Shown piece by piece: positions 32,301 through 43,703 of a stretch of DNA of 64,000 nt; position 1 is the stretch's first letter, and every line of letters starts with the position of its first letter. A program made the position numbers and the translations under genes. Source of the stretch: Cornus controversa (Eukaryota > Streptophyta > Magnoliopsida > Cornales > Cornaceae); assembly GCA_026545225.1 (NCBI GenBank), contig CM048853.1, positions 14,820,755 to 14,884,754 on the forward strand, in the 5' to 3' direction. A model generated the notes under the pieces. The model did no database searches. It saw only the letters and a list, made by a program, of their open reading frames with translations, and had not been told where the DNA came from.

Positions 32301-33102
32301 ATGTCAAACTGGGCAAACCTTCCGGAAGAGATCAAGGTTGACATACTCTCTCGACTACTTGTGAAGTCTCTCTGCCGATTTAGGCTCGTATCGAGCACAT
32401 GGCATACTCTAATCTCAAACCCTGATTTTGTCAAAATACACCTCAATCGAAACAACAAACGTGAGAGGGTTATTCTTAGCTCTGCCTCTCTTTACTTCAT
32501 CGATTGCACTGAAGCATCCAATAAGGATGCTGTGATTGCAACCAAGCTCGATTTTGCATCGATTCATTCAATCGAGATTGTGGGTTCTTGTCAATTATGG
32601 ACTTGGGTTCGATTCATCTATAGATGATTACAAGGTGGTGGAATTATGTTTTAATTATAAATATACAATTGTAAGTGTCTACACATTGAGAACCAATTCT
32701 TGGAGATAGAGGAAGATTCATGATTTTCCCTATGAACTTGTCTTGGAGCCGGGGGTTCTTATAGATGGGTCTGTACATTGGGCAGCTTATAAATATGATG
32801 ATTCGTATGTGATTTGTGCTTTTGATCTAATAGATGAGAAATTTCGGAATGTATCAGTACCTAGCTATCTTGACGACAACTATCAGAAGCCAAGTGATTT
32901 GCGGGTTCTTGGAGGGTGTCTCTCTATCTTTGTACATCGTTATGCTACCAAAACTGATGTTTGGGTGATGGAGTATGGGGTGACTGAGACTTGGGCGACA
33001 TCAAGGGATATAATGGTGCATGGCATTTCATTTCCACATATGTTTAGAGCACGAAAGACATGTGGAGAGCCTTATCTCGCCCTATTACAAATGTGGTTAT
33101 GA
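32301..33102 (+). pseudogene. F-box protein pseudogene (FBA type)
   Basis: The N-terminus holds an F-box (LPEEIKVDILSRLLVKSLCRFRLVSSTWHTLISNPDFVKIHL), the Skp1-binding part of SCF ubiquitin ligases. The C-terminal part has the F-box-associated repeat style (VLIDGSVHWAAYKYDDSYVICAFDLIDEKF, LGGCLSIFV, VWVMEYGVTETW). A gap or shift near 32585-32595 removes the segment normally between the GSC motif and GFDSS, and a TAG near 32710 breaks the second part. No expression is expected. A TATA-like TATATAAAGG lies at 32256-32266, and the Helitron end is only about 60 bp upstream of the ATG, so the Helitron landed in its promoter. Confidence 0.72.
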
Positions 33103-34279
33103 GAGAAAACATAAAGGCTTTGAAAACTTGAAGAGAAAGAGGTAATTTATTTTATCTTTTGGTGAATTATTTTAATATATTCACATCACATATGCCACCA
33201 TATCATAAACCTTTGTAGCATTTTTGTGATAATTTATTCATTCTTGATTCTTAACAGATGCAATTTATAGTTAAAGTTGTGTTATATTGTTGTAGACTTA
33301 TATTGGGGTCAATATTTTCTTGAGCTGTCTAATATTAATTGTTCCCTCTCTCTTATAGTATGAGTCTTCTCTTCATTGGCTTATGGCCATTTCTTCTACT
33401 CACTAGTTTGGAGTGTCCTTGAAGGTAATTGTGAATTTTATTGGCTGTTGGAGATACGTGCACTGGTTGATTGATCATTGATTCATGATGCCCCTTTCAG
33501 CATCCGATTTTGAAAAAGATTGTATGAACAGGTTATTATCATAAGTTAGAAGGTCCAGATTAGAGGCTGCTAGAAGTTGCTCTTCTAAAAGTCGTAGCCT
33601 GAACTTTGGTGCTCAAATTTTTACCTTGATATCTTTTATGCTTTTTTATTCATAATGGACTATACATACTAGACACTCAGTGCAAGTGCCAGGTTTTTGG
33701 CGATTCTCAAAATTATCGAAGAGAGTAGACATCACTGTGCATAATAAGCCCTCATTGCATTTACAAAATTTAACAGGCTTCATACATCCTAAGGATTTAT
33801 GTGCCAAATAGAACATGAGATGATCACGAACTGCCATTCTTCAATTTCAATCAGCCTTAACTTTTACGTATTCTCCAAGGTTATATTTCTATTAATATTT
33901 TGACAATTTTTTTGAGTAGTTTATGTAATGTGTTCTGTGTAGTAGCTATGTTGTCCTTTTTATGATGGTATGGTTTGATATTATGAATTTCTCTGAGAAG
34001 AGAATGATGAGAATGTTGAGAAAATGACCTTAACTTCTGTTCTTTCAACAAGATTGTAATGAGGGGAATAGGGTGAAAGCACATTTACGTCAACAAAAGC
34101 CTTAAGATTGTAACGAGTGGAGAAGAGAATGAAGACAAATTTTGTAGTTTCTGTAACATGTTCTGTGTAGTAGTTATGTTGTCCTTTTTAATGTGCAAGT
34201 GAGATCCATTATTAGAAGTTTTAGAATGAATTAAATTCTTTGGATTCATTATTAAATTTTTACTATTGGTTCTAATAAT
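33103..34279. other. Intergenic AT-rich sequence, no gene seen
   Basis: No coding region or element end is recognised. A degenerate direct repeat occurs about 225 bp apart: 33920-33965 and 34145-34190 share TGTTCTGTGTAGTAG and TATGTTGTCCTTTTTA, and both are flanked by AGATTGTAA(T/C)GAG and GAGAAGAGAATGA fragments. Confidence 0.4.
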
Positions 34280-34490
34280 ATAAGAAGATAAAACTTGTAG
34301 AAATTCAGAAAATAAAATATTTAGGAAGTTCAATAATATCAGAATACAAAAAAAAGTTGGGAGTCTTCTATTGGGTGGAGTCTTATGTTGTAATATTATA
34401 AGAGGATAAAATTTTAGGAAAGTTTAATAATATAAGAATACAAAAATGTTTGAAGACTTTCTATTGGGTGAAGCCTTAGGCGACCACTTA
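34280..34490. repeat. Imperfect tandem duplication, about 110 bp unit
   Basis: Two copies contain AGGAAGTTCAATAATATCAGAATACAAAA or a close variant, followed by a TTCTATTGGGTG(G/A)AG block (about 34280-34385 and 34395-34490). Confidence 0.55.
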
Positions 34491-34515
34491 AGTCACCTAA
34501 GGTCCAACAGGTGGC

Positions 34516-35240
34516 TTTGGGAAGTGCACAAAAATTCTGTCAATCCGATCCAATCTGATCTGTCCGCGCTAATCTGATAGCTAACAGATTGGTAGTGGAT
34601 TGAAAAATAAGAATCCGTTACTAACCGATCGGATTTTGGATTGGAGGGGTAGAAATCTGATCTGATCCACAAATCCGTTAGTTCTATTATAAATTATTAT
34701 ATATATTAACTTTTATAACCTAAACATAAAAAAAAAAACTCAATTTATATAGCGGATTGTTTCAGTTTTCATTCTAACTTCTATTAGCTTTGTTTAAAAT
34801 CTAACATGTACCGAATCATTACTCTTTTGATGACTTACGAATATATTTTTGTTATTTAAGTGGAATTATAGTGATTCTGATCTTATTATTAGGCAATTAG
34901 TGTTGGTGTTACTTGAAAGTTGTTGGTCTTATTATTAGGCAATTAGTCTAATTCATTACTTTATTGCCATCAATTTGCTACTCCTAGAGTACTATTTATT
35001 CTAAATTTGATATTGGAGTATTGATCATGGTTTAAAAATTAAAAAAAAATAAATAGGGCTATTTAGAACAAGTTTAATCCGTTCAATCTCATTCGATCCA
35101 ATCCACTATTTCACGAATCCGATCCGATCCGCAACTCCAATGGATTGGATTGGATTGAAATTTCACAAATCTGTAGATCACAGATTAGATTAGATTAATA
35201 CCAAATTCGATCGAATCCGATTCGTGGTCACCTCTTGGCA
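34516..35240. mobile_element. Possible hAT-like MITE rich in GATCC/GGATT motifs
   Basis: The left end GAAGTGCACAAAAATTC...AATCCGATCC and the complement of the right end (AGGTGACCACGAATCGGATTCGATC) look like imperfect terminal inverted repeats of the GTGCAAAAATCCGATCC style seen in non-autonomous hAT elements. The interior carries many AATCCGATCC and GGATTGGATTG words. I could not define the 8-bp duplication, so limits are approximate. Confidence 0.3.
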
Positions 35241-35690
35241 CAATAGTTTCTTGGAAGTTTCTAATTTATATTAAGAAAAATGATCAAAATTGAAACCAAG
35301 ACCGAAATGGGAAGCCGAAGGACGCATTCAAGTGCACGTAGTTTTCATGACTATATTATCTATTCAGGCCAATGTCGTTGGCTGAAGACTTGGGCCGATG
35401 CACATGCATCCGATGCATGTCCCGAAGCACCTGCATCACCCTTCCATAAAATATAAGCACAGAGGTATTCACTTCTTTTTTTCCAAGTGGGATCCAATAA
35501 TTGAATTTTGTTTTGGTGGATGGGCTTTTCTTCAACAAAGCAAAATAAAATCAAAATAATGGAGTTAGGTACGTTTCTATTATACTCCACTTGCTGGAAA
35601 CTGACAAGCGTGGATTGTCATTTTGTCCACACCACTGTAAATTAATTAAGTACAGTTTAATACAATATATATAGGAATTTAAGAAGCACA
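35241..35690. other. Intergenic sequence, no gene seen
   Basis: No element terminus or coding region is recognised. Confidence 0.3.
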
Positions 35691-35941
35691 GATGCATACA
35701 AGGATCTAGAACATGGGTACAATATGAAACAGATATATGACAACACAGAAAATTATTAAAAAAAATAGGACATGAGCACTGATACGAAGAGGATAGAGAT
35801 ATAAAATAACAATATAATATATTAATTAATTATCAAGCAATTATAAGACAAACAAACTTATAAATAAAAATAAACAAATAGATTAATCAACCAAACTTAT
35901 TAATGGTTCAATTTAGCTAAGATTGTTTATCATAACTTAGT

Positions 35942-35987
<46 letters not shown>

Positions 35988-37425
35988 AAATACTTGAATA
36001 TGTCGCTGTTATGAAGTGTCCAAAAAAAAAAATTTCATGATACTTAAACGAATAAAACAATATTAGATGACTTAAAATGTTTTAAAGACTTTCTTTAAAA
36101 AAAAAAATTGGGAACTCAATCAAAACCCTTTATTTTTAACCTAATTTGAAATTTTCAAATTTTAGATAAATTTTGAAAAATTCAACTGAATTTTTGGTGG
36201 AATATAAAAAAGATATAGAAGGTAATGCTTTCCAAACTTCCAATTCAGAGATTTCTGAATATTATGACTTAGTGGATAAATTCATTTGCCCGAATCGTTC
36301 ACGGTCTAACACAAGTAATCATATTCTAAATGTAAACAATTTTATACGAAAGTTGAGACAGAAGACTCGCAAGGTGGGGGATGTAAGGAAGGAGTGGTGA
36401 TAGAAATTCAATTACGAGATTCACACGCGGTAAATTTGAATAATTCTACAATACTCCAGAAATTTCTTAAATGTAGGAATTCCACTAATGATAAAACACA
36501 ATTTCTCATTATTATAGAAAATCATAAAAAATATAATCTAATTAGTGATGAAATTCTCCAATACACTAAATTTCAGTACTATGTTATAATTTTTCGTCCC
36601 CAAAGGGGTTTGTTATTTGGTAAGGAAAAAAAAGTCAATTTTATGATTAGTTAAAAGCTTATTTCAGAAAAGAGTGGAGCTGATTTTCAAATTTTAGTTT
36701 GTTTATTGAAAAAATTGACACATTAACACAGGTTTAATATTTTTTTTGGTAATATCTTCCAATTTTAATATGACAAATATAAAAGAAAAATGAAATATTA
36801 AATCAGTGTCCTGACACTTGTTCAAAGAGTCAGAAGTGTCTGACATAATATTTGAGTGCTCGATACGAGTACAACACTGTGCTTTCTAGATAAACATAAA
36901 TAGTTGTCATTGCTAGCAACCAAATTAATTGCTTATAAATGAATCATGTCACATAAATTCTCTCTTTATTCTATTTTTATTACATATCATTTCTCTTACC
37001 TTACACAACACGGACACAGCGATATGAATTTTTAAAAAAAAATAGAACATAGAAAAGACTATATTACATAAATACTTCAATTCATCATCAAACAATTAAT
37101 AATCAAACAAACTTATAAACAAAAATAGACAAATAGATTAAAATAGATTAAAGAAGCAGACTTATTTAGTCGTCTGCATATATTTAGCTTAGCTTTTTAA
37201 TCATAATTTAGTCGTATATAATTTTCTTTCAAAATATTTGAACATAAATCACTGGTACGAAGTGTCTAATACATGTTCGAGGAGTGTCTCAGAAGTATCC
37301 AAGAAGTGTCCTAGAAATGTCTTAAAAAGAAAAATATCAGGACACTTTTACGAAATGCCTGACACGTCTTCGAGAAGTGTCCAAGTATCCGACATAGTAT
37401 TGGAATGTCCAACACGAATAGTTGT
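35690..37425. repeat. Two direct copies of a dispersed repeat flanking a 1 kb spacer
   Basis: 35700-36030 and 37010-37290 are colinear: both have ACAAACTTATAAA, AAACAAATAGATTAA, then TCATAA(C/T)TTAGTCG, then a TT(C)AAAATA(C/T)TTGAA block. Both end in (G)AAGTGTC words, and the second runs into many GAAGTGTC-type copies. The spacer has small open frames at 36173-36400 and 36394-36654 that I do not recognise. Confidence 0.45.
35944..35984. repeat. (AT)n microsatellite
   Basis: About 20 consecutive AT dinucleotides inside the left copy of the dispersed repeat; the right copy has none. Confidence 0.95.
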
Positions 37426-40139
37426 TGTCATGCTTGTAATGTTTTTTTAGGAGTTAAGACGATCCAATCTGGCACAAAGAACTATACAGTTATGATTGTG
37501 CGCGGTTTCTACTTGGAAGCGCTCTTTCCAGATCAGAACGACTCAAAGAAAAATAGAAGAAGATCAGATCGACATGCTCATTATTTTTTTCAGACGTCTA
37601 GATGGTCGAATTTGGCAAAAAGAAATATACAATTTTGTTTGTGGAACGATTTCTCTATGAATGGGACTTTTCAAATCAAAATAACGCAACTGAAACTATT
37701 TTAGAATTGTTGAGTCATGCTTGTTGTGTTTCTTTTGGAAGTCTAGATGGCCGAATCTGGCACAAAGCACCAAACTGATGTGATCATTTGTGATTTCTGC
37801 TAAAAATTGCATTTTTGGAATCAGAATGACTTAAATAAAATAGGATGAAGATTGGATCGATCCACTCATTATTTCTTTTGGACGTTTAGATTGTCAAATT
37901 GGCCAAAAGCAACATACGATTCTAATTGTGGTATGATTTCTCTTCGAATGAGTCTTTTCAAATCAAAACAACTCAAACAAAACTTCTTTGAAATCTCTGT
38001 TGTCATGTTCATTGTGTTTGTTTTGGAAGTCAAGATGGTCAAATTTGGCATAAAGCACCATATGGTTGTGTTCATTCACGATTTTGATTTGAAATTGCTC
38101 TTGTCCAATCATAATGACTCAAACAAAACAGGATGAAGATCGAATCGGGATGCTCATTTTTTTCTTTTGGAGATCTAGCGATCAAAATTTGGCAAGCAAC
38201 AGAGGATTTGTTGTGGTATTTCTCTAGGAATGAGACTTTTCAAATCAAAACAACCCAAAGGAAACTAGTTTAAAATTGTTGTTGTCATACTCGTTGTGTT
38301 TCTATTGGAAGTCTAGATGGTCAAATCTGGCACAAAGCACCACACAGTTCTGATCATAGACAATTTTTGCTAGTAATTGCGCTTTTTGAATCAGAACAAC
38401 TTAAACACAATAGGAAGAATATCAGATCGGTATACTCGTTGTTTCTTTTGGACCTCTAGATGGTCAAATTTGCGAAAAGCCAATGAACGAATTTGATTGA
38501 GGCATGACATCTCTAGGAATGGGACTATTCGAATCAAAGAAACTTAAATAAAGTCCTGACGGTCGAATCTGGCATATAGCACTCTATGGTGTGAGCACGC
38601 ACGACTTCTACTAGGAATTGCTCTTTCCAAATCCTAACGACTCAAACAGAATAGGAGGAAGATCGGATCGGCATGCTCGTTGCTTGTTTTGGACGTCTTA
38701 ATTGTCAAATTTGGCAAAAAGTAATGTATGATTCTAATTATGGCATGCTTTATCTAGGATTGGGACTTTTCGAAGTTAAATAACTGAAAAGAAACTAGTT
38801 TAATATCATTGTAGACATGCTTGTTATTTCTTTTGGAAGTCCAAACAATCAAATTTAACACAAAGCACCATACGGTTGTGATCATGCACAATTTTTGGTA
38901 GGAATTACTCTTTCCAAATCAAAACAACTAACTAAAAAGGATGAAGATTATTGTAGAGACCGTGACCAATTTTGGCCAGTTTTGCATTTTTTGCACTATA
39001 ATTGCCATAAATGCATTTTGAGTGGTGATTAGCATGTTTTGAGTGTGGGGAATATGTTTGGGGAGTGTTTTTAAGGTTTTGAAAAGTTTTTGAGAGATTT
39101 GGAGAAGTTTGACTCTTTGGTCAAACCGAGGCTCGGGATGCGACTTAGGTGGGCCCGATAATCCGGAAAATTTCCAAAAATATTTATTTTTGAGAATGAC
39201 TTAGATGAAATTTTTAGAGATTTAAGGAAGTGATTTCGAGATCGTAGGAGTTTTCGGAATCGAAAACGGAGGCCCGGAGGGTACGTTAAGTGGCCGGGGG
39301 CATTTTGGTCTTTTTGCATGCCCTAGATATTTTAAATATCAGTGGCAGAGATATTCATCCATATAGAACGCCTCTTTATCTCTCTAAAACTCTCCATCTT
39401 CATAGCTCTCCCTTCTCTCTACATTTCGGACCCGTTCGGCTTGGATTCAAGACTTGCCGAAGGAGGGAGATACGTAGGGGACGGCTAGGGCTTCCCTTTG
39501 AACCGATCAAAGTGGTGGTTCGGCAAGATATACATCGCTGGAATTTTGGTGAAGTGCTTGGAAGGTCTTCATTTTCGAGGTAGGGGTTCTTCTTCTCTTC
39601 TAATTGTCGATTCTAGGGTTTCGGGTGAAGAAGAGAGTTTTAGGTTGTGTTTCATATGCTTTAGGATGGTGAGAGGTGTGGAAATTTGTGTTTTCTTCTT
39701 CTCTAGAGTCCTATCTTTTCACAATTGTGTATATTGTGTTGGTGGTAGCATGTGGGTTTGAAGTGTGTGAGTGTAAGAAATTGATACATAGGCATTATGT
39801 GCTCAATTTTGGTGTATATGTGGAAAATGTGTACCAAGTGTCATATATGTGATTATATGTGAGAATGTGGTTGTTGAATACATGTTAGTTCTATGTGCTA
39901 AAATTATGCATTGAGTGTAGCATGAGTAAAATATGCTAATTTTGAAGTTGTATGCATATGAGAAGATATATGCATGTGTTATACATATATGTGCTATATG
40001 TGGTGTGTGTTGATGGAAAATATGCTTGTTACTTCTTTTTAGTATCAATGAGCATGAGTTGAGCATGAAAATAAAATATCATGTGTTTATGCATTCACAT
40101 TGCATATGTGGGAAGTTGCAGGAAAAATGACGCAAATGA

Positions 40140-40480
40140 GGTGCACGGGGCTTCGGAGTGATCTAACCGTGTTGTAAAATGTGGTAAAATTATCCACTAC
40201 GTATGGACCTCGGAGTGGACCCGCCATACTAAGGCTTAATGCCTAGGATCGGAGTATGTCCAATACTAATGACCGAGGGAGTTGTCCCGGTCATTGGATG
40301 GTTATCGGAGAATGTCCAAGAATTGTGAGCCTCGGAGTTGTCCCCTTACTCTATGGCAATCCTATTATTACTATGGTAGAATAACCTTTTGGAGTTGTCC
40401 CGGTCATTGGATGGTTATCAGAGGTGTCCAAGGTTACATGATCCTCGGAGCGGGCCAATCATGTGGGGTATCGGATAAGG
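40140..40480 (+). repeat. Hairpin series in solo LTR B
   Basis: Perfect short inverted repeats flank loops containing a GGAGT-like core. They are CACGG/CCGTG (40144-40171), GTATGG/CCATAC (40201-40229), AGTAT/ATACT (40252-40267), ATGACCG/CGGTCAT (40269-40294), ATAACC/GGTTAT (40381-40418) and ACATGAT/ATCATGT (40436-40464). It occupies the same LTR position as the array in LTR A although the sequences differ. Confidence 0.7.
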
Positions 40481-41184
40481 ACCGAGAGAGAGAGCATTTA
40501 CTTTCCTTAATGCTTTTATGTTTGAACATGTTGTACATGATTCGTGAAATATGCAATCCTCTTTAATTACATTTGTTGATTGGTTTGTGAGATTGTGGAT
40601 ATGGCATGTAGTGTATTCATATGCATTCCATGTAGGTCGGTATCGAGTCGGCACTTAGGAGGGTTGGGGTATCTCTACTAAGCCGCAGTGGTGCTCACCC
40701 CTTTATTATAAACTCTTTTTACAGATAAGGCGCCGATGACGAATGGGACTTGAGTGTCCAAGTGGAACACTAGTAGTGGTTTTGCTATCTTTTGGATGTT
40801 GTGCATTTTGTGGCTATCCATGCCGGCTTATGGCATGCGACTTTGTTTTGAGTTATGGTTATATTTTGGACAAATGTAACTTTGATGTAAGTATTGGATT
40901 TTAAACTTGTTGGGTGTGGAAAGACAACGGTTTAATTTATGTAATGCCCATGGCGGCACTTAGTTCATTTGATGATGTTTCCATTATGAATGGATTGTGT
41001 TTGTGGAAGAGAACGACTCATTTTGATGTATGATTCGATCATGAATATGATTTTGAGTGTGTAAATGATGTTGGTATCTTTCATTTATGTTATGGACCAT
41101 GTATGAGAGGTTCTAGGATGATAGAAGGTGGATTGGGCTCCAAATGAACCATGTATAGGGTTGTTGGAGGTCCCATGGGGAGCA

Positions 41185-41439
41185 TTTTGATCGTGCGAAA
41201 TGCCTATTTCGCACAATCGAAACCCCCATTTCGATTGTGCGAAGGGGTGATGATTTATAGTGATTTTTAGGGTCCAGACAGGAGGGATTTCGCACAATCG
41301 AAACCCTCATTTCGATCATGCGAAATATTGAAGATCTGAGGTCCTGAGAGGGTGAAATCTTCGCACAATCGAGATTTATTTTGCACAATCGAGATGCCAG
41401 TTTCGCATAATTGAAATCCCATTTTCACACAATCGAAAT
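41185..41439 (+). promoter_or_regulatory. Palindrome cluster in solo LTR B (TCGCACAATCGA type)
   Basis: Eight or nine units have core CGCACAATCG or its complement, at about 41185, 41207, 41229, 41287, 41309, 41360, 41380, 41401 and 41423. The spacing and flanks of the first units match LTR A; the core differs by AT to CA. Confidence 0.65.
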
Positions 41440-43703
41440 TACTATTCACAGCATTTTTCAAAACTTTGTTTCGACATAATTTCTTCGTTCTAGATTGGAA
41501 TTAAGTGTGGTTTTTTTTTAACTTGAGTATTTTTGGATTATCTATCCAATGGTGTAGGCCTAAGTTTCAGATTCCAAATACAGTAAGTTTTGAGGCTTGA
41601 AAGTGAGTGATTCTTGAAAGTGTGGGCAAGCAAATGACCACTAAGGTGTATGATTTGATGTAGGGCCCATGGGAATTGGTTAAGATGGAATTAGGTCCAT
41701 TCATATGAAATAATTGAGTTAAGCTTCCGCAGCAAATGATGGTAATGAGGGTCTATTGGGTTAAATAGACAGTTTAACCTCTGGTTCTCCGAGAGTTGGA
41801 AATCGGAGAATTATAGCATGGTATCAAACCTTGATACTAATGCATGAGAGTAATTGAGATCGTTCATGGGGTTGAGTGAACGGGTTCACACTCGGGATTC
41901 GGGGTCGGTCCGGGGGAGTCCCGACGGTCCGGGTTTCGGGGCGTGACAATTATATTGACATATTAGTTCTTTCTTTTAGACGTCTATATGGTTGAATCTG
42001 GCCAGAAGTAACATATGATTTTTATTGTGGAACAATTTCTCTAGGAATGGGTGTTTTTGATAGAAATAACTCAAATAAAAAACTAGTTTAAAATTATTAT
42101 TGTCATGCGCGTTTTGTTTCTTTTGGAAGTCCAAACGGTCAAATCTGACATAAAGCACCCCATGGTTGTGATCACGCACGACTTTTACTAGGAATTGCTC
42201 TTTTCTAATCAGAACAACTCAAAATGGATAGGATGAGATCGGATTGACATGCCCTATGTTTATTTCAGTGTCTTGACTGTTGGATTTTGCAAAAAACAAC
42301 GTACGATTCTGATTATGGCACGAATTCTCTAGTAATGTCACTTCTCGAATATAAACAACTTAAAAGAAAGTAGTTTAAAATCATTGTTGGCATTCTAGTT
42401 GTTTCTTTTGGAAGTCCAGATATTGAAATCGGACAAAAAACACCATACGATTGTGATCACACACGGTTTCGGCTAGGAATTGCTCTTTTCAAATCAGCAC
42501 AACAAATAAAAAAGGATAAAGATTGGATCGACATGCTTATTGTTTCTTTTGGATGTCTAGATGGTCGAATTTGGTAGAAAAGCATCGTATGTTTCTTGTT
42601 GTTGCATAATTTTTTAGGAATGGGACTTTTCGAATCAAAACAACTCAAACGAAAATAGTTTAAAATTGTTGTTGTCAGGCTTGTAGTGTTTCTTTCGGGA
42701 GGTAAGATGATCCAATCTAGCACAGAGAACTATGCAGTTATGATTGTGCGCGGTTTCTGCTTGGAATTGCTCTTTCCAGATCAGAACAACTCAAACAAAA
42801 AAGAAGAAGATCGGATTGACACGCTCGTTATTTCTTTCGGATGTTTAGACGGTCGAATTTGACAAAAAGAAATATACAATTTTATTTGTGGAACGATTTC
42901 TCTATGAATGGGACTTTTCGAATCAAAACAACCCATCTAAAACTATTTTAGAATTGTTGAGTTATGCTTGCTGTGTTTCCTTTGAAAGTCTGGACGACCG
43001 AATCTGGCACAAAGCACCAAACTGTTGTGATCATACGTGATTTATGTTAAAAATTGCATTTGTCAAATCAGTTGACTCAAATAAAAAGAGGATGAAGATT
43101 GGATCGATCCACTCGTTGTTTCTTTTGGACGTTTAGATTGTCAAATTGGCCAATAGCAACATACAAATCTAATTGTGGCATAATTTCTCTTCGAATGAGA
43201 CTTTTCAAATAAAAATGACTCAAACAAAACTTCTTTGAAATCTATGTTGTCATGCTCGTTGTGTTTCTTTTAGAAGTCAAGACGGTCAAATTTGGCATAA
43301 AGCAACATATGGTTGTGTTCATTCACGATTTTGACTTGGAATTGATCTTGTCCAATCATAACGACTCAAACAAAATAGGATGAAGATCGAATCGGGATGC
43401 TCATTTTTTCTTTTGGAGATATAGAAGATCAAAATTTGGCAAGTAACAAAGGATTTTGTTACGGTATTTCTCTAGGAATGAGACTTTTCAAATCAAAATG
43501 ACCCAACAGAAACTAGTTTAAAATCGTTGTTGTCATACTCATTGTGTTTCTATTGGAAGTCTAAATGGTCGAATTTGGAACAAAGCACCACACAGTTCTG
43601 ATCTTACATAATTTTTGCTAGTAATTGCGCTTTTCGAATCAGAACAACTTAAACAATAGGAAGAGGATTAGACCATTATATTCGTTCTTTCTTTTGGACC
43701 TCT

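Larger units (their letters stand above)
38952..41948 (+). mobile_element. Solo LTR B (Tekay type)
   Basis: Begins TGTAGAGACCGTGACC and ends TTTCGGGGCGTGACA, 2997 bp, flanked by ATTAT at 38947-38951 and 41949-41953 in the middle of a satellite unit. No coding sequence is present, so it is the product of LTR-LTR recombination. It is colinear with LTR A, including the pyrimidine tract, hairpin array, GCTCACCCC...TTACAGATAAGGCGCCGATGACG and palindrome cluster. Confidence 0.92.
37430..43703 (+). repeat. Satellite array, about 286-bp dimeric units with higher-order structure
   Basis: Tandem units each consist of two related halves of about 143 bp. Half 1 starts CTTTTGGACGTCTAGATGG and half 2 CTTTTGGAAGTCTAGATGG; both continue TCGAAT(T/C)TGGCA(A/C)AAAGCA. 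Half-2 starts lie near 37733, 38021, 38303, 38831, 42121, 42406, 42691, 42978, 43266 and 43551, all close to 286 apart once solo LTR B (plus its TSD, 3002 bp) is removed. One unit near 38550 lacks about 44 bp. The array is cut at 43703 by Athila-3 and does not reappear on the far side. Confidence 0.87.

Noticed and set aside
43699..43703. CCTCT as the target-site duplication of Athila-3.
   Set aside because: The 3' LTR end is missing, so there is no second copy to compare.
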